Shown in pieces: positions 25,479 through 33,670 of a stretch of DNA of 35,331 nucleotides; within the stretch, counting starts at the first letter, position 1; each line of letters starts with the position of its first letter. The notes below the pieces were generated by a model. It made no database searches, was not told the origin of the DNA, and worked only from the letters and a program-made list of their open reading frames with translations. The position numbers were made by a program, and so were the translations under genes. Source of the DNA: Gammaproteobacteria bacterium (GTDB lineage Bacteria > Pseudomonadota > Gammaproteobacteria > JABCZS01); NCBI GenBank assembly GCA_021773275.1, contig JAJFKJ010000024.1:1-35331 (forward strand), given 5' to 3'.

Positions 25479-26975
25479 TTACAACAGTTTATCCCGGATT
25501 GTTGTTTTATAGCGTTTTTTTAAACAAAAAGCAACTATTATCAGTAACATTAAGCTTAGCACAGCATAATGCGTGACCCTCATAATTGGAGTTTTGCCAT
25601 GCATGCCCTGTGCTTGCGAAACCAAAGTGGTGCTCACATATTGCTCAGCGATAGCCACAACATCCCCCTTAGGGTCCACAATACCAGAGATACCATTGTT
25701 TGTTGCTCGAACAAGATAGCGGCCCGTTTCAAGTGCGCGCATTTGGCTCATTTGAAAATGTTGCAATGGGCCTAGTGAGCGACCAAACCAGGTGTCGTTA
25801 CTGATGGTCAGTAAAATGTCACTGTCTTGGGCGCGGCTTAAGCTCAAGCTTGGGAAAACAATTTCATAACAAATCAAAGCGCCCATTTGCCAATCTTGTA
25901 CTTGCAAGGGTGCCTGCACGCGCGCACCAGGCACTGTAAAACTCATGGGCAGCTGGAGCAAATCCATGGCGCCACCCAATAATTTGTAAAACGGGATATA
26001 TTCGCCGAAGGGCACCAAATGGTATTTTTCGTATTCACCGCTGCCTTTGCCGACGACTTGCACCGTATTATGGAACATATCGTTTTCAGTGGTCGTGATA
26101 GCGCCAAATACAACCGTATTATTTGCGCTAATGGTTTCTTCTAAAATTTCTATAAAAGGCTGCCCATAGGGCAGTGGCACAGGCAAAGCAGCTTCTGGCC
26201 AAATAATGATATCAGTTTGCTGCGCGGTTTCAGTCATGTCTAAATAGGTAAGGAAGTTCTGTTGAAACTTTTCAGGCGCCCATTTAATTTCTTGTTCAAT
26301 ATTGCCCTGGATTAATGCAACTCTGTAAACATTGCCATCGGGCTGGGTCCAATTGACCAGCTGTAAGCAAAACCCCGCGATCAAAAAAACAATTAACGCC
26401 GCGGTGTTTTTAATAGTCTGTTTGCCTGTACCTGTTATTGCGCGGATTAATAATATCCCCATAAATATGCATAGATAACTCAAGCCATAAACACCCATAA
26501 CAGGCCCGAAACCTGCTAATGGCGTATCGATTAGGCTGTACCCTAGAAATAACCAAGGGAACCCTGTTAAGAACCAAGCACGGGACCACTCAAGTAGCAC
26601 CCAAAGTGCTGGAAAGCAGAATAAGCGGGTATAACTGCCGGGCATTGGAAATAAGCGGCGATAGAGATAAGCTAACAAAGCGATAAAGCCTGCGAGGGCC
26701 GTGACCAAACTCAAGGTGATAATAAAGCCAATAATAATAGGGGCGTTGCTGTAGTCATGAATGCTGAAAAACACCCAGGAAACCCCAAGGCCGAAAAAAC
26801 CAAAACCATAAAGAAAACCCTGCCATGCTGCTTGTTTTGCAGTGCGCTGCACCAAGCGACGCTCTAATAGAGCTGGTGCCAGCATTGCTAATACAAACCA
26901 GTTCCATGGCGCAAAGGCCATCACGGTAACGACACCTAATAGGAGGGGGACAATATTATTTAAAATCCTTTTCAT
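25479..26975 (-). CDS. lnt: Apolipoprotein N-acyltransferase
   Basis: Adds the third acyl chain to lipoproteins in the inner membrane. The 498 residues have N-terminal membrane helices (to about 205), a periplasmic nitrilase domain and a last helix near the C-terminus. The catalytic triad is visible as Glu at about 261 (IIWPEAALP), Lys at about 317 (EKYHLVPFGEY) and Cys at about 369 (GALICYEIVFP). It follows corC by 34 nt, the usual phoH-ybeY-corC-lnt order. Confidence 0.97.
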   Translation of the reverse strand: MKRILNNIVPLLLGVVTVMAFAPWNWFVLAMLAPALLERRLVQRTAKQAAWQGFLYGFGFFGLGVSWVFFSIHDYSNAPIIIGFIITLSLVTALAGFIALLAYLYRRLFPMPGSYTRLFCFPALWVLLEWSRAWFLTGFPWLFLGYSLIDTPLAGFGPVMGVYGLSYLCIFMGILLIRAITGTGKQTIKNTAALIVFLIAGFCLQLVNWTQPDGNVYRVALIQGNIEQEIKWAPEKFQQNFLTYLDMTETAQQTDIIIWPEAALPVPLPYGQPFIEILEETISANNTVVFGAITTTENDMFHNTVQVVGKGSGEYEKYHLVPFGEYIPFYKLLGGAMDLLQLPMSFTVPGARVQAPLQVQDWQMGALICYEIVFPSLSLSRAQDSDILLTISNDTWFGRSLGPLQHFQMSQMRALETGRYLVRATNNGISGIVDPKGDVVAIAEQYVSTTLVSQAQGMHGKTPIMRVTHYAVLSLMLLIIVAFCLKKRYKTTIRDKLL

Positions 26976-27009
26976 AAAGGAATAGTAGCATTAAATGCTT
27001 TAATCCGCA

Positions 27010-27837
27010 TTAGGTACGGCGTAGAACCCGTAATCGATGAATTTGGCGGTTATCCGCCTCAAGTACTTCGAATTGGAATTCGTCGAGCTGCGTGATCTCG
27101 CCTTTATTCGGGAGATGCCCAAAAGACTGCAATAACAAGCCTGCGATGGTATCAAATTCTTCGTCAGAAAATTTTGCATCAAAATACTCATTAAATAATT
27201 CAATAGGGGTGAGGCCTGCAACCGCATAATGATCGGCATCTTGGCGGCGGATGAATGCTTGCTGGTCTTCGACGTCATGTTCGTCGGCTATTTCACCAAC
27301 GATTTCTTCTAATACATCTTCGATGGTAACCAGGCCTGAAACGCCGCCATATTCATCTGAAACAACAGCTAGGTGATTGCGTTTAGCACGGAAGTCTTTT
27401 AATAATACATTGAGGCGTTTTGATTCTGGTACAAAAACTACGGGGCGCATAAAATCACGAATATTAAAGTCTTCTTCTTTGTGGTTATACAAGTGGCCAA
27501 GCAAATCTTTTGCAAGCAACATACCCACAACATTATCTTTGTCGTCGCCAATAATTGGAATGCGGGAGTGACCAGACTCTACAATTTTTGGTAAAAACTC
27601 ATTAAGAGGCTCGTCTTTTTCAATAACGACCATCTGCGCGCGTGGGACCATAATGTCACGCACTTGCATATCGATAACTGACAGCACACCTTCAAGCATT
27701 TGCAAAGCATCCTGGTCAAGCACAGCATTGTCCCTAGCAGCATGTAATTGTCTATCTAGTTTTTCTTTGGAATTAATCTTGGGCAATATAGCAGTGATAC
27801 ATTTTTGCAGCCAGGTTTTTTTTGCTTGTTCAGCCAT
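27010..27837 (-). CDS. corC: CorC/YbeX CBS-domain protein
   Basis: A 275-residue cytoplasmic protein with two CBS domains (about 60-180; MVPRAQMVVIEKDEPL and FVPESKRLNVLLKDF are typical) and a C-terminal CorC_HlyC domain. The family is linked to magnesium/cobalt efflux and, in E. coli, to ribosome-related functions. It lacks the DUF21 membrane domain of longer homologues, as E. coli YbeX does. Its ATG overlaps the ybeY TGA by one base. Confidence 0.93.
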   Translation of the reverse strand: MAEQAKKTWLQKCITAILPKINSKEKLDRQLHAARDNAVLDQDALQMLEGVLSVIDMQVRDIMVPRAQMVVIEKDEPLNEFLPKIVESGHSRIPIIGDDKDNVVGMLLAKDLLGHLYNHKEEDFNIRDFMRPVVFVPESKRLNVLLKDFRAKRNHLAVVSDEYGGVSGLVTIEDVLEEIVGEIADEHDVEDQQAFIRRQDADHYAVAGLTPIELFNEYFDAKFSDEEFDTIAGLLLQSFGHLPNKGEITQLDEFQFEVLEADNRQIHRLRVLRRT

Positions 27838-28313
27838 CAGGATTTAACCTCATAAGGATTGGAAAAGTTTAATGATTCGAGTAGTTCAACTTCCAAGGGT
27901 TCCATTTTACCAGCTTCTTCGGGACTTGTGTGATCATAGCCCAAAAGATGCAGGCAGCCATGCACCACCATATGTGCAAAATGCGCCTCGTAGTCTTTGT
28001 TTTGTTGCTCTGCTTCTTGCCAAATAATGGGTGCACAGATAACCACATCACCGAGTAGATTTACCCCAATGTCTTCAGGAATTTCCATCGGAAATGATAA
28101 AACATTGGTGGGTTTGTCTTTGTGCCGATAATTTTTGTTCAGCGCTTGAATTTCAGGTGCATCAACAATTCGAATGGTGATTTCAGTATGGTTTTTTAAG
28201 TGTTGTAATGCAGCTTCAGTCCAGGTTTGCAGCTGCATTTGCGTCGGCAGGGGGTCGAAATCACTAGCAATTTGAATATCAATGCCCACGGTGTTCGTCA
28301 TGTTCTTGCTCAT
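27837..28313 (-). CDS. ybeY: Endoribonuclease YbeY
   Basis: A metal-dependent RNase for 16S rRNA 3'-end maturation and ribosome quality control. The 158 residues contain the zinc site HGCLHLLGYDH with His at about 118, 122 and 128, preceded by the RHKDKPTNVLSFP strand (about 63-75). The start at 28313 overlaps the end of phoH by 35 nt; a second ATG at 28301 is also inside the overlap, so coupling holds either way. Confidence 0.96.
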   Translation of the reverse strand: MSKNMTNTVGIDIQIASDFDPLPTQMQLQTWTEAALQHLKNHTEITIRIVDAPEIQALNKNYRHKDKPTNVLSFPMEIPEDIGVNLLGDVVICAPIIWQEAEQQNKDYEAHFAHMVVHGCLHLLGYDHTSPEEAGKMEPLEVELLESLNFSNPYEVKS

Positions 28314-29262
28314 ATTTATGATAGGCTTCTACAATTTTTTGCACAAGCGGGTGGCGTACAACATCACCGGCATTAAAGAAAGTAAAACTGATGTCTTTAG
28401 TATCTTTTAACACTTCCATAACGTGTTTTAAACCAGAACGTTTACCCCGTGGTAAATCAATTTGTGTAATATCGCCGGTGACAACTGCAGTCGAGTTAAA
28501 ACCAATGCGTGTTAGAAACATTTTCATTTGTTCAATGGTGGTGTTTTGACTTTCATCTAAAATAATGAATGAATCGTTCAGCGTGCGTCCACGCATATAG
28601 GCTAGGGGTGCAACCTCAATAACGCCGCGTTCAAGCAGTTGATGCACACGTTCAAAACCCATGAGTTCATAGAGTGCATCGTACAAAGGGCGCAAGTAGG
28701 GGTCGATTTTTTGCTCTAAATCACCTGGCAAGAAACCTAAGCTTTCACCGGCTTCAACGGCAGGGCGAACTAAAATTATGCGTCGTACTTTATCGTGTTC
28801 CAGAGCATGTATCGCAGTGGCAACAGCTAAATATGATTTACCCGTACCCGCAGGGCCGATGCCAAAATTTATATCGTAGGTGTCGATGTTACGTAAATAT
28901 AAGCTTTGATTAGGACCACGTGGTTTGATAACGCCGCGATTAGTCGTCAATGCGCCTAAGTGTTCGGGTTCAGGCACAGCGTCGCTCATAAATGACATTT
29001 CTTGCAAACACAAATGCACACGATCCGGGGTGATTTCATGGTCAAGTGATTCTTGGTAAAGCCGTTTTAACAATAACTTTGCTTTTTTAGTTTGCTCTTC
29101 GCCACCGTAAATAGAAATATTCGGGCCGCGACAGCTGATTTTGACATTCAAGCGTGCTTCGATTTGGCGCAAGTTCTCATCTAGCTGGCCATAAAGACTC
29201 GCTAACCTATGGTTATCTTCGGGTTTAAGCGTCATATCAACGCGTACGGCGGTGGTGTCCAA
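28279..29262 (-). CDS. ybeZ: PhoH-like ATPase (YbeZ)
   Basis: A PhoH-family ATPase thought to act with YbeY in RNA processing. Walker A GPAGTGKS lies at about 136-143 and Walker B FIILDESQN near 230, after an N-terminal KH-like region. The start appears to be TTG at 29262, which gives the same N-terminal length as E. coli YbeZ; the ATG at 29235 would shorten it and has no ribosome site. It is 327 residues. A 377-bp repeat-filled gap separates it from miaB, unlike the usual tight spacing. Confidence 0.94.
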   Translation of the reverse strand: MDTTAVRVDMTLKPEDNHRLASLYGQLDENLRQIEARLNVKISCRGPNISIYGGEEQTKKAKLLLKRLYQESLDHEITPDRVHLCLQEMSFMSDAVPEPEHLGALTTNRGVIKPRGPNQSLYLRNIDTYDINFGIGPAGTGKSYLAVATAIHALEHDKVRRIILVRPAVEAGESLGFLPGDLEQKIDPYLRPLYDALYELMGFERVHQLLERGVIEVAPLAYMRGRTLNDSFIILDESQNTTIEQMKMFLTRIGFNSTAVVTGDITQIDLPRGKRSGLKHVMEVLKDTKDISFTFFNAGDVVRHPLVQKIVEAYHKYEQEHDEHRGH

Positions 29263-29411
29263 GTGCTTTGTATGGCTCCCTAGTTAATAGCTCCATACTT
29301 AAGCATATGCCGTATTTAAGCACTTGGCAAGGGGGTAAGCGCGTGATTTTTAAGGGGTTATAATGAATGCCCTGTGCTTGTTCTCTCGTATAGGCTTGCG
29401 GTGATTTTAAC

Positions 29412-29503
29412 GTAGGGGCGGCACCCTGTGCCGCCCGCAAGTGCGAAGCACTTGAATATCGCCGAGCTATGCTCGGCCGGGTCGAACAGGGTTCGACCCC
29501 TAC
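29412..29503. repeat. 92-nt four-hairpin REP-like element, copy 1
   Basis: It is bounded by GTAGGGG and CCCCTAC, which pair with each other. Inside are four hairpins in series: GGGCGGCAC/GTGCCGCCC, AAGTGC/GCACTT, GCCGAGC/GCTCGGC and GGGTCGAAC/GTTCGACCC. The reverse complement of 32918-33009 matches it at 88 of 92 positions without gaps. The high symmetry suggests selection for, or generation through, the folded form. Confidence 0.88.
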
Positions 29504-29550
29504 GCCAAGGACAACGCATTTATGCAAAAAAGTCCTTTGTGAAGCTAAAT

Positions 29551-29618
29551 GTAGGGGTCGAACCCTGTTCGACCCGAGCGCAGCGAAGCTGCAACATTGC
29601 GGGGGTTTTTGTGCTTGC
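29551..29618. repeat. Partial copy of the REP-like element with a GTGCTTGC tail
   Basis: Bases 29551-29575 are the exact complement of 29479-29503, so the two form an inverted pair around a 47-nt spacer. They are followed by GCAGC-GAA-GCTGC and GGGGGTTTTTGTGCTTGC. The tail recurs at 206-223 (+) and, reversed, at 33021-33035. Confidence 0.8.
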
Positions 29619-29639
29619 GATAATCTTAAAAGGAATGCC

Positions 29640-30953
29640 TCACAAAATCCCACGTAATGAATTACGCAAGGCCTCAGTGATATTGATATCAATGATTTGG
29701 CCGACCATATCAGGTGTGCCTTCGAAGTTCACAATACGGTTGTTTTCGGTTCGGCCTTTAAGCTGTGTCGCATCTTTTTTCGATTCACCTTCAACCAATA
29801 TTTTGCAGCTTTGCCCGATCATGCTGTGACTAATCGCTTGTGCTTGTTGAAAGATGCGATCTTGTAAAATCGCCAGGCGTTGCTTTTTAACTTCAAGCGG
29901 TGTGTTGTCTGGCAGTTCAGCAGCAGGGGTGCCGGGGCGTGGGCTGTAAATAAAGCTAAAACTGTGGTCAAAGCCGACATCGGCAATCAGGTTCATGGTG
30001 TCTTCAAAGTCTTTGTCAGTCTCACCCGGGAAGCCGACAATAAAATCGCTGGATAAACTAATATTTGGGCGCAATGCCCGCAGTTTACGGATTTTACTCT
30101 TGTATTCTAGCGCCGTATGGCCGCGTTTCATCATCGCTAAAATGCGGTCAGAACCATGTTGCACAGGCAAGTGCAGGTGATCAACAAGTTCGGGCACATC
30201 GGCATAAGCATTGATCAAGCTGTCAGAAAATTCAACGGGGTGCGATGTTGTGTAACGAATGCGATCGATGCCATCGATGGCCGCGACAAACTGCACCAGC
30301 ATCGCAAGGTCAGCGATGGTGCCATCGTGCATTGTGCCACGGTAGGCATTGACGTTTTGCCCGAGTAAATTTACTTCGCGTACGCCTTGTGCGGCTAGGG
30401 CAACAAGCTCGACGATCACATCATCGAAAGGGCGGGAGATCTCTTCACCGCGGGTATAAGGCACCACACAAAAAGTACAATACTTGCTGCAGCCTTCCAT
30501 AATCGATACGAGTGCTGTCGCACCTTCGGCCCGAGGTTCAGGCAGCTTGTCGAACTTTTCAATTTCAGGGAACGAAACATCGACCACGGGACCTTTACCG
30601 AGCTTATTCAGCATATCGGGCAGGCGATGCAAAGTCTGCGGGCCAAAGACCATATCAACATAGGGCGCGCGCTTGCGGATGGCATCACCCTCTTGGCTGG
30701 CAACACAGCCACCGACGCCAATGACTATTTTGTTGTTTTTAGCTTTTAGCTTGCGGTAACGGCCCAGTTCTGAAAACACCTTTTCTTGAGCTTTTTCGCG
30801 AATCGAGCAGGTGTTGAGTAAAATAAGATCAGCCTCTTCAGCGGTATCCGCAAGCTCAAAACCATGGGTTTTATGCAGCAGATCGGCCATTTTCGAGGAA
30901 TCGTACTCGTTCATTTGGCAGCCGTGGGTTTTGATAAATAGTTTTTTAGACAT
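29640..30953 (-). CDS. miaB: tRNA-2-methylthio-N6-dimethylallyladenosine synthase MiaB
   Basis: A radical-SAM methylthiotransferase that modifies A37 of tRNAs reading UNN codons. The 437 residues have the N-terminal UPF0004 domain with cluster cysteines at about 12, 49 and 83, the radical-SAM CSKYCTFC motif with Cys at about 155, 159 and 162, and a C-terminal TRAM domain (from about 375). The ATG at 30953 is divergent from the large repeat protein at 31090. It heads the miaB-phoH-ybeY-corC-lnt series. Confidence 0.97.
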   Translation of the reverse strand: MSKKLFIKTHGCQMNEYDSSKMADLLHKTHGFELADTAEEADLILLNTCSIREKAQEKVFSELGRYRKLKAKNNKIVIGVGGCVASQEGDAIRKRAPYVDMVFGPQTLHRLPDMLNKLGKGPVVDVSFPEIEKFDKLPEPRAEGATALVSIMEGCSKYCTFCVVPYTRGEEISRPFDDVIVELVALAAQGVREVNLLGQNVNAYRGTMHDGTIADLAMLVQFVAAIDGIDRIRYTTSHPVEFSDSLINAYADVPELVDHLHLPVQHGSDRILAMMKRGHTALEYKSKIRKLRALRPNISLSSDFIVGFPGETDKDFEDTMNLIADVGFDHSFSFIYSPRPGTPAAELPDNTPLEVKKQRLAILQDRIFQQAQAISHSMIGQSCKILVEGESKKDATQLKGRTENNRIVNFEGTPDMVGQIIDINITEALRNSLRGIL

Positions 30954-31022
30954 TGAGCTATATTACAGGAATTTCACAGTTGACACCATATACCATAAAG
31001 AGTCAAATTTCTGACTATTGTT

Positions 31023-31056
31023 GTTCAGCGTAGGTTCAGTTTTGGGTATATATAAT
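31023..31056 (+). promoter_or_regulatory. Tandem GTTCAG repeats before a TATAAT -10
   Basis: GTTCAG occurs at 31023-31028 and 31034-31039, exactly 11 bp apart, followed by a consensus TATAAT at 31051-31056. There is no good -35 hexamer. Direct repeats one helical turn apart just upstream of the -10 are typical of OmpR-type response-regulator sites, suggesting activated expression of the gene at 31090. Confidence 0.45.
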
Positions 31057-31089
31057 AAGCGTTATTGATTTTTAAACGAGGCAGCAAAA

Positions 31090-32844
31090 ATGGGAATTCC
31101 AGGTCAAGCAAGCGATACGTATGCGAGCCGCAATGATGCGAATTATCAACAAGATTCCACAGCTTTCATGCTGCTTCATCAGGGCCTCAACTTTTTTACG
31201 ACTGAGGAAATCTACATATTCAAACTACCCTTAGCTATCAGGCATGTCTTTGCTTATGAAGTAATGGCCGAGATAGACGACCCGGCGGCTAGCGGCGGGA
31301 AAAGAAAGCCGACAGAACAAGAGCAAAAAAACCGTTATCAAATGCTTAAAGACAAGTATGCGAACCTTGATGTCAATGTTGCGACTTGGATTGTAGGCAC
31401 AGGTTTCCAAAGCCCACTGCTGGATGAGTTTGTGCTGAAAATTATCGCGCCAACTGGGCAAACCCAAATGGGCGTTGTTTACCCTGACTTTGCAGTGCAA
31501 GCAACGCGTTATGATCAGCTTGTACCGATGTATAGAATTTTGCTGCATAAACCAACACTGGATATTACGATTGCAAAGCAGATTGTAGAACTAGGCCTGC
31601 AAGAACAGGCGCAGCTGAATTGTGCAGATGAAATAAGCGGTGAAAAACAAAGTGACCAACAGTTGAGTTTTGATAAGCTGAAAGCAAAATACCGGTTGCT
31701 TGCAAAGCACCCAGACATGAACCCTGAAGTTGCAAAGCAGCTTGCTGCGTTGACCTTGCAAAGTCGTGCCATAGCAATAATGGCTAACGAGGATGGAAAC
31801 CTGGTAACCCAGGAACAGCAACTACACAGATTAAAAAAATATACACTAATAAAAAATTCAGCAGATATATTAAGCGATGCACTGGCAGAAAAAATCGTTA
31901 GGCTTGGTTTAAAAGATGATGTTGCAAAAAAGTTTGCAAAAGAAGTAGTGCGTGGAAACGCTGACGAAGAAAGTATGCAAAAGGCCTATGTACAGTATGC
32001 AGGAAAATACGTACTTTTAAATAAGCATGAAAAGCTTAATCCAGACATGGCTTATACACTCAGCACATTACAACTGTCAGAAGCGCAGACTCATGCCTTA
32101 GCTGCTGAGATAGCTACTGGTACTGAGCAACAAGCACACTATGCAAATGTACTGGTTAATACCTCTGCCATGCGTTTTTGGGTGGGTTTAAATGGCAATA
32201 AGTTAGATGAGGTTGTTAAGGGTATACAAGAAAAAGGCACGACACTTCATAAGATTGCCAACAACGACACGCTTTCCCTTTTGCATAGACGCGCACTGAT
32301 TGCTTACTTTAGTTTGTTCCCAGATTTGCAGGGTGGTAAACAAGAACAGGGCACGGATCTAAAAGCACTGGCAAATGGTTTTGCATTCGCTTGGAGTAGG
32401 TGGAAAGAAGATTTTCAATTGGCGGAAGCAACACTCGCCAATGCCCAAGGTACACAGTTCTGGCTAGCGCTATCAGACATTAAAGAGCGAGTACAAACTT
32501 ACACCCATACTTACTACGATGCGGAACAGGGTTCATCAGCTGCTTTTGCGACCCTAGGCTTGTTTTTAATAGCTGATGCGCTGCGCTGGTGCTCGCAAAA
32601 CAAAGGTAAAGTCGGATTTACCATTATAGCAGCCGCTGCTATTGGCTTTTTGTTCCACGAATTCCAACCTTTTCAAGAGATGATCTACGATGCGCCAGAA
32701 AAATATGACCTTAACGACAGGCAATCTGCCGCTGTCGGCGCAGGTTTGACCTTGCTCTTTGCAGGTGCTGGTAAAGCCGCTGTAGATGCTTACCAAGGTG
32801 AAGCACCTGATGCATATGAACGTCAGGCCATCGCATTAAAATAA
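31090..32844 (+). CDS. Large unknown protein with five helical repeats and C-terminal membrane segments
   Basis: No known family is recognised. The 584-residue protein contains five related units anchored on Lys/Met-Tyr at about 89-90, 147-148, 200-201, 250-251 and 306-307. A clear unit reads KYRLLAKHPDMNPEVAKQLA followed by an ALTLQ-like helix. The shared pattern is L..KY.LL.KH..L....A..I..L.LQ..A. Later, FWVGL and FWLAL segments (about 363, 457) hint at a second repeat type. Two hydrophobic stretches lie near the C-terminus (about 476-522 and 550-570). There is no signal peptide. GAGG lies 8 bases before the ATG. Helical-repeat scaffolds with membrane anchors occur among host-directed effectors, but that role is only a guess. 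Confidence 0.75.
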   Translation: MGIPGQASDTYASRNDANYQQDSTAFMLLHQGLNFFTTEEIYIFKLPLAIRHVFAYEVMAEIDDPAASGGKRKPTEQEQKNRYQMLKDKYANLDVNVATWIVGTGFQSPLLDEFVLKIIAPTGQTQMGVVYPDFAVQATRYDQLVPMYRILLHKPTLDITIAKQIVELGLQEQAQLNCADEISGEKQSDQQLSFDKLKAKYRLLAKHPDMNPEVAKQLAALTLQSRAIAIMANEDGNLVTQEQQLHRLKKYTLIKNSADILSDALAEKIVRLGLKDDVAKKFAKEVVRGNADEESMQKAYVQYAGKYVLLNKHEKLNPDMAYTLSTLQLSEAQTHALAAEIATGTEQQAHYANVLVNTSAMRFWVGLNGNKLDEVVKGIQEKGTTLHKIANNDTLSLLHRRALIAYFSLFPDLQGGKQEQGTDLKALANGFAFAWSRWKEDFQLAEATLANAQGTQFWLALSDIKERVQTYTHTYYDAEQGSSAAFATLGLFLIADALRWCSQNKGKVGFTIIAAAAIGFLFHEFQPFQEMIYDAPEKYDLNDRQSAAVGAGLTLLFAGAGKAAVDAYQGEAPDAYERQAIALK

Positions 32845-32852
32845 TCGTGTTA

Positions 32853-32886
32853 TCAGAGCCGCGAAGGTCACAGAGCGGTTGTGACA
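32853..32886. repeat. REP-like TCAGAGCCGCG element
   Basis: TCAGAGCCGCGA...CAGAGCGG matches the minus strand of 12311-12337 at most positions. It also forms its own stem GTCACA-GAGCGGT-TGTGAC (about 32867-32885). It lies just after the stop of the repeat protein. Confidence 0.6.
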
Positions 32887-32917
32887 TAGAATATTGCAAG
32901 CTTAACAGTGATCTCGT

Positions 32918-33009
32918 GTAGGGGTCGCACCCTGTGCGACCCGGTCGAGCGTAGCTCGGCGATATTCAAGTGCTTCGCACTTGCGGGCGGCACAGGGTGC
33001 CGCCCCTAC
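32918..33009. repeat. 92-nt four-hairpin REP-like element, copy 2 (inverted)
   Basis: This is the reverse complement of 29412-29503 with four substitutions and no gaps. Two of the four form one compensatory change: the GTCGAAC/GTTCGAC stem of copy 1 is GTCGCAC/GTGCGAC here, so pairing is kept. It sits between the convergent ends of the repeat protein and pilin genes. Confidence 0.9.
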
Positions 33010-33040
33010 AATAAACCATCGCAAGCACAAACCCCATCTC

Positions 33041-33066
33041 AAAAAAAAGCCCCGTAAAACGGGGCT
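33041..33066 (-). terminator. Intrinsic terminator of the pilin gene
   Basis: On the minus strand, AGCCCCG and CGGGGCT (33060-33066 and 33048-33054) form a 7-bp GC-rich stem with a 5-nt loop, followed by a run of eight T (33041-33048). It lies about 40 nt after the pilin stop. Confidence 0.9.
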
Positions 33067-33103
33067 GGGCTAGTAGTGTGTGTAAAACATATAATTGTAT
33101 TTA

Positions 33104-33577
33104 TTAGAACACGCTTGTTATGTCACTATTTAGTTGTTGCTTAGTGTCACGACAATTCGGTGGTAAATATTTATTTTCAATATCATTGCCTTTGCAAGTC
33201 CACATGATAGAGCCGCCTTTATCGTCGGCTGCCATGCTTAACTCTCTACCCGTTAGATCTTCACCAGCGCCGTCACCAAAGGTTACGATGACCCGGTTAT
33301 CGTGGATGCTTACGCTACGCACGAAATCACCTTGAATCTTCTCAGCTTTTGGTAAACCTGCTACGGTATTGTTCACTGGCCATTTTCCCTGCGTCATATA
33401 GTATTCCATGACTGATGTCTTAGCGCCTGATGCCAGGCTTAAACCCTCAGATACTTTACTGCGGACAGTAAAATCACTGTAGGCTGGAATCGCTATCACT
33501 GATAGAATTCCTATTATTGCGACGACAATCATAATTTCTACAAGCGTAAAAGCCTGCTGCTTGTGTTGCTGCTGCAT
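33104..33577 (-). CDS. pilA: Type IV major pilin-like protein
   Basis: A 157-residue prepilin. The short basic leader MQQQHKQQA is followed by the hydrophobic assembly helix [16 protein letters not shown], with the conserved Glu at mature position 5. The residue before the cleavage site is alanine (codon GCT) rather than the usual glycine. Two C-terminal cysteines at about 131 and 144 ([15 protein letters not shown]) would form the D-region disulfide. It would be processed by PilD (5309-6253) and assembled by PilB/PilC. AGGAG lies close before the ATG and a strong terminator follows. Confidence 0.9.
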   Translation of the reverse strand: MQQQHKQQAFTLVEIMIVVAIIGILSVIAIPAYSDFTVRSKVSEGLSLASGAKTSVMEYYMTQGKWPVNNTVAGLPKAEKIQGDFVRSVSIHDNRVIVTFGDGAGEDLTGRELSMAADDKGGSIMWTCKGNDIENKYLPPNCRDTKQQLNSDITSVF

Positions 33578-33624
33578 GTCAACTCCTGTTATTCTTGTTA
33601 TGTTTCTTATAATTAGTACTATTT

Positions 33625-33655
33625 AATATAGCAGGGGTTTTTGGCTTTTGTACAA
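33625..33655 (-). promoter_or_regulatory. Candidate extended -10 promoter of the pilin gene
   Basis: On the minus strand, TGC-TATATT (extended -10, hexamer at 33625-33630) lies 19 bp after TTGTAC (33650-33655). TTGTAC is inside a 12-bp palindrome TTTTGTACAAAA (33646-33657). No convincing sigma54 GG/GC element was found, although many pilin genes use one. Confidence 0.4.
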
Positions 33656-33670
33656 AAAATCACCATTTTT

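Larger units (their letters stand above)
29263..29639. repeat. 377-bp repeat-filled gap between miaB and phoH
   Basis: It contains a complete 92-nt element (29412-29503), a spacer with small hairpins (AAGGAC/GTCCTT around GCATTTATGC), and a half element (29551-29618). Open frames that cross it follow the repeats and are not believed to be genes. Confidence 0.75.

Noticed and set aside
29428-29829. Open frames of 130-150 codons across the miaB-phoH gap on both strands
   Set aside because: They run through palindromic repeats, have no family resemblance and no ribosome sites; repeats without stops make such frames by chance.
29412-33009. CRISPR-like array from the recurring palindromes
   Set aside because: The copies are few, unevenly spaced, in both orientations, and have no spacer pattern or cas genes.
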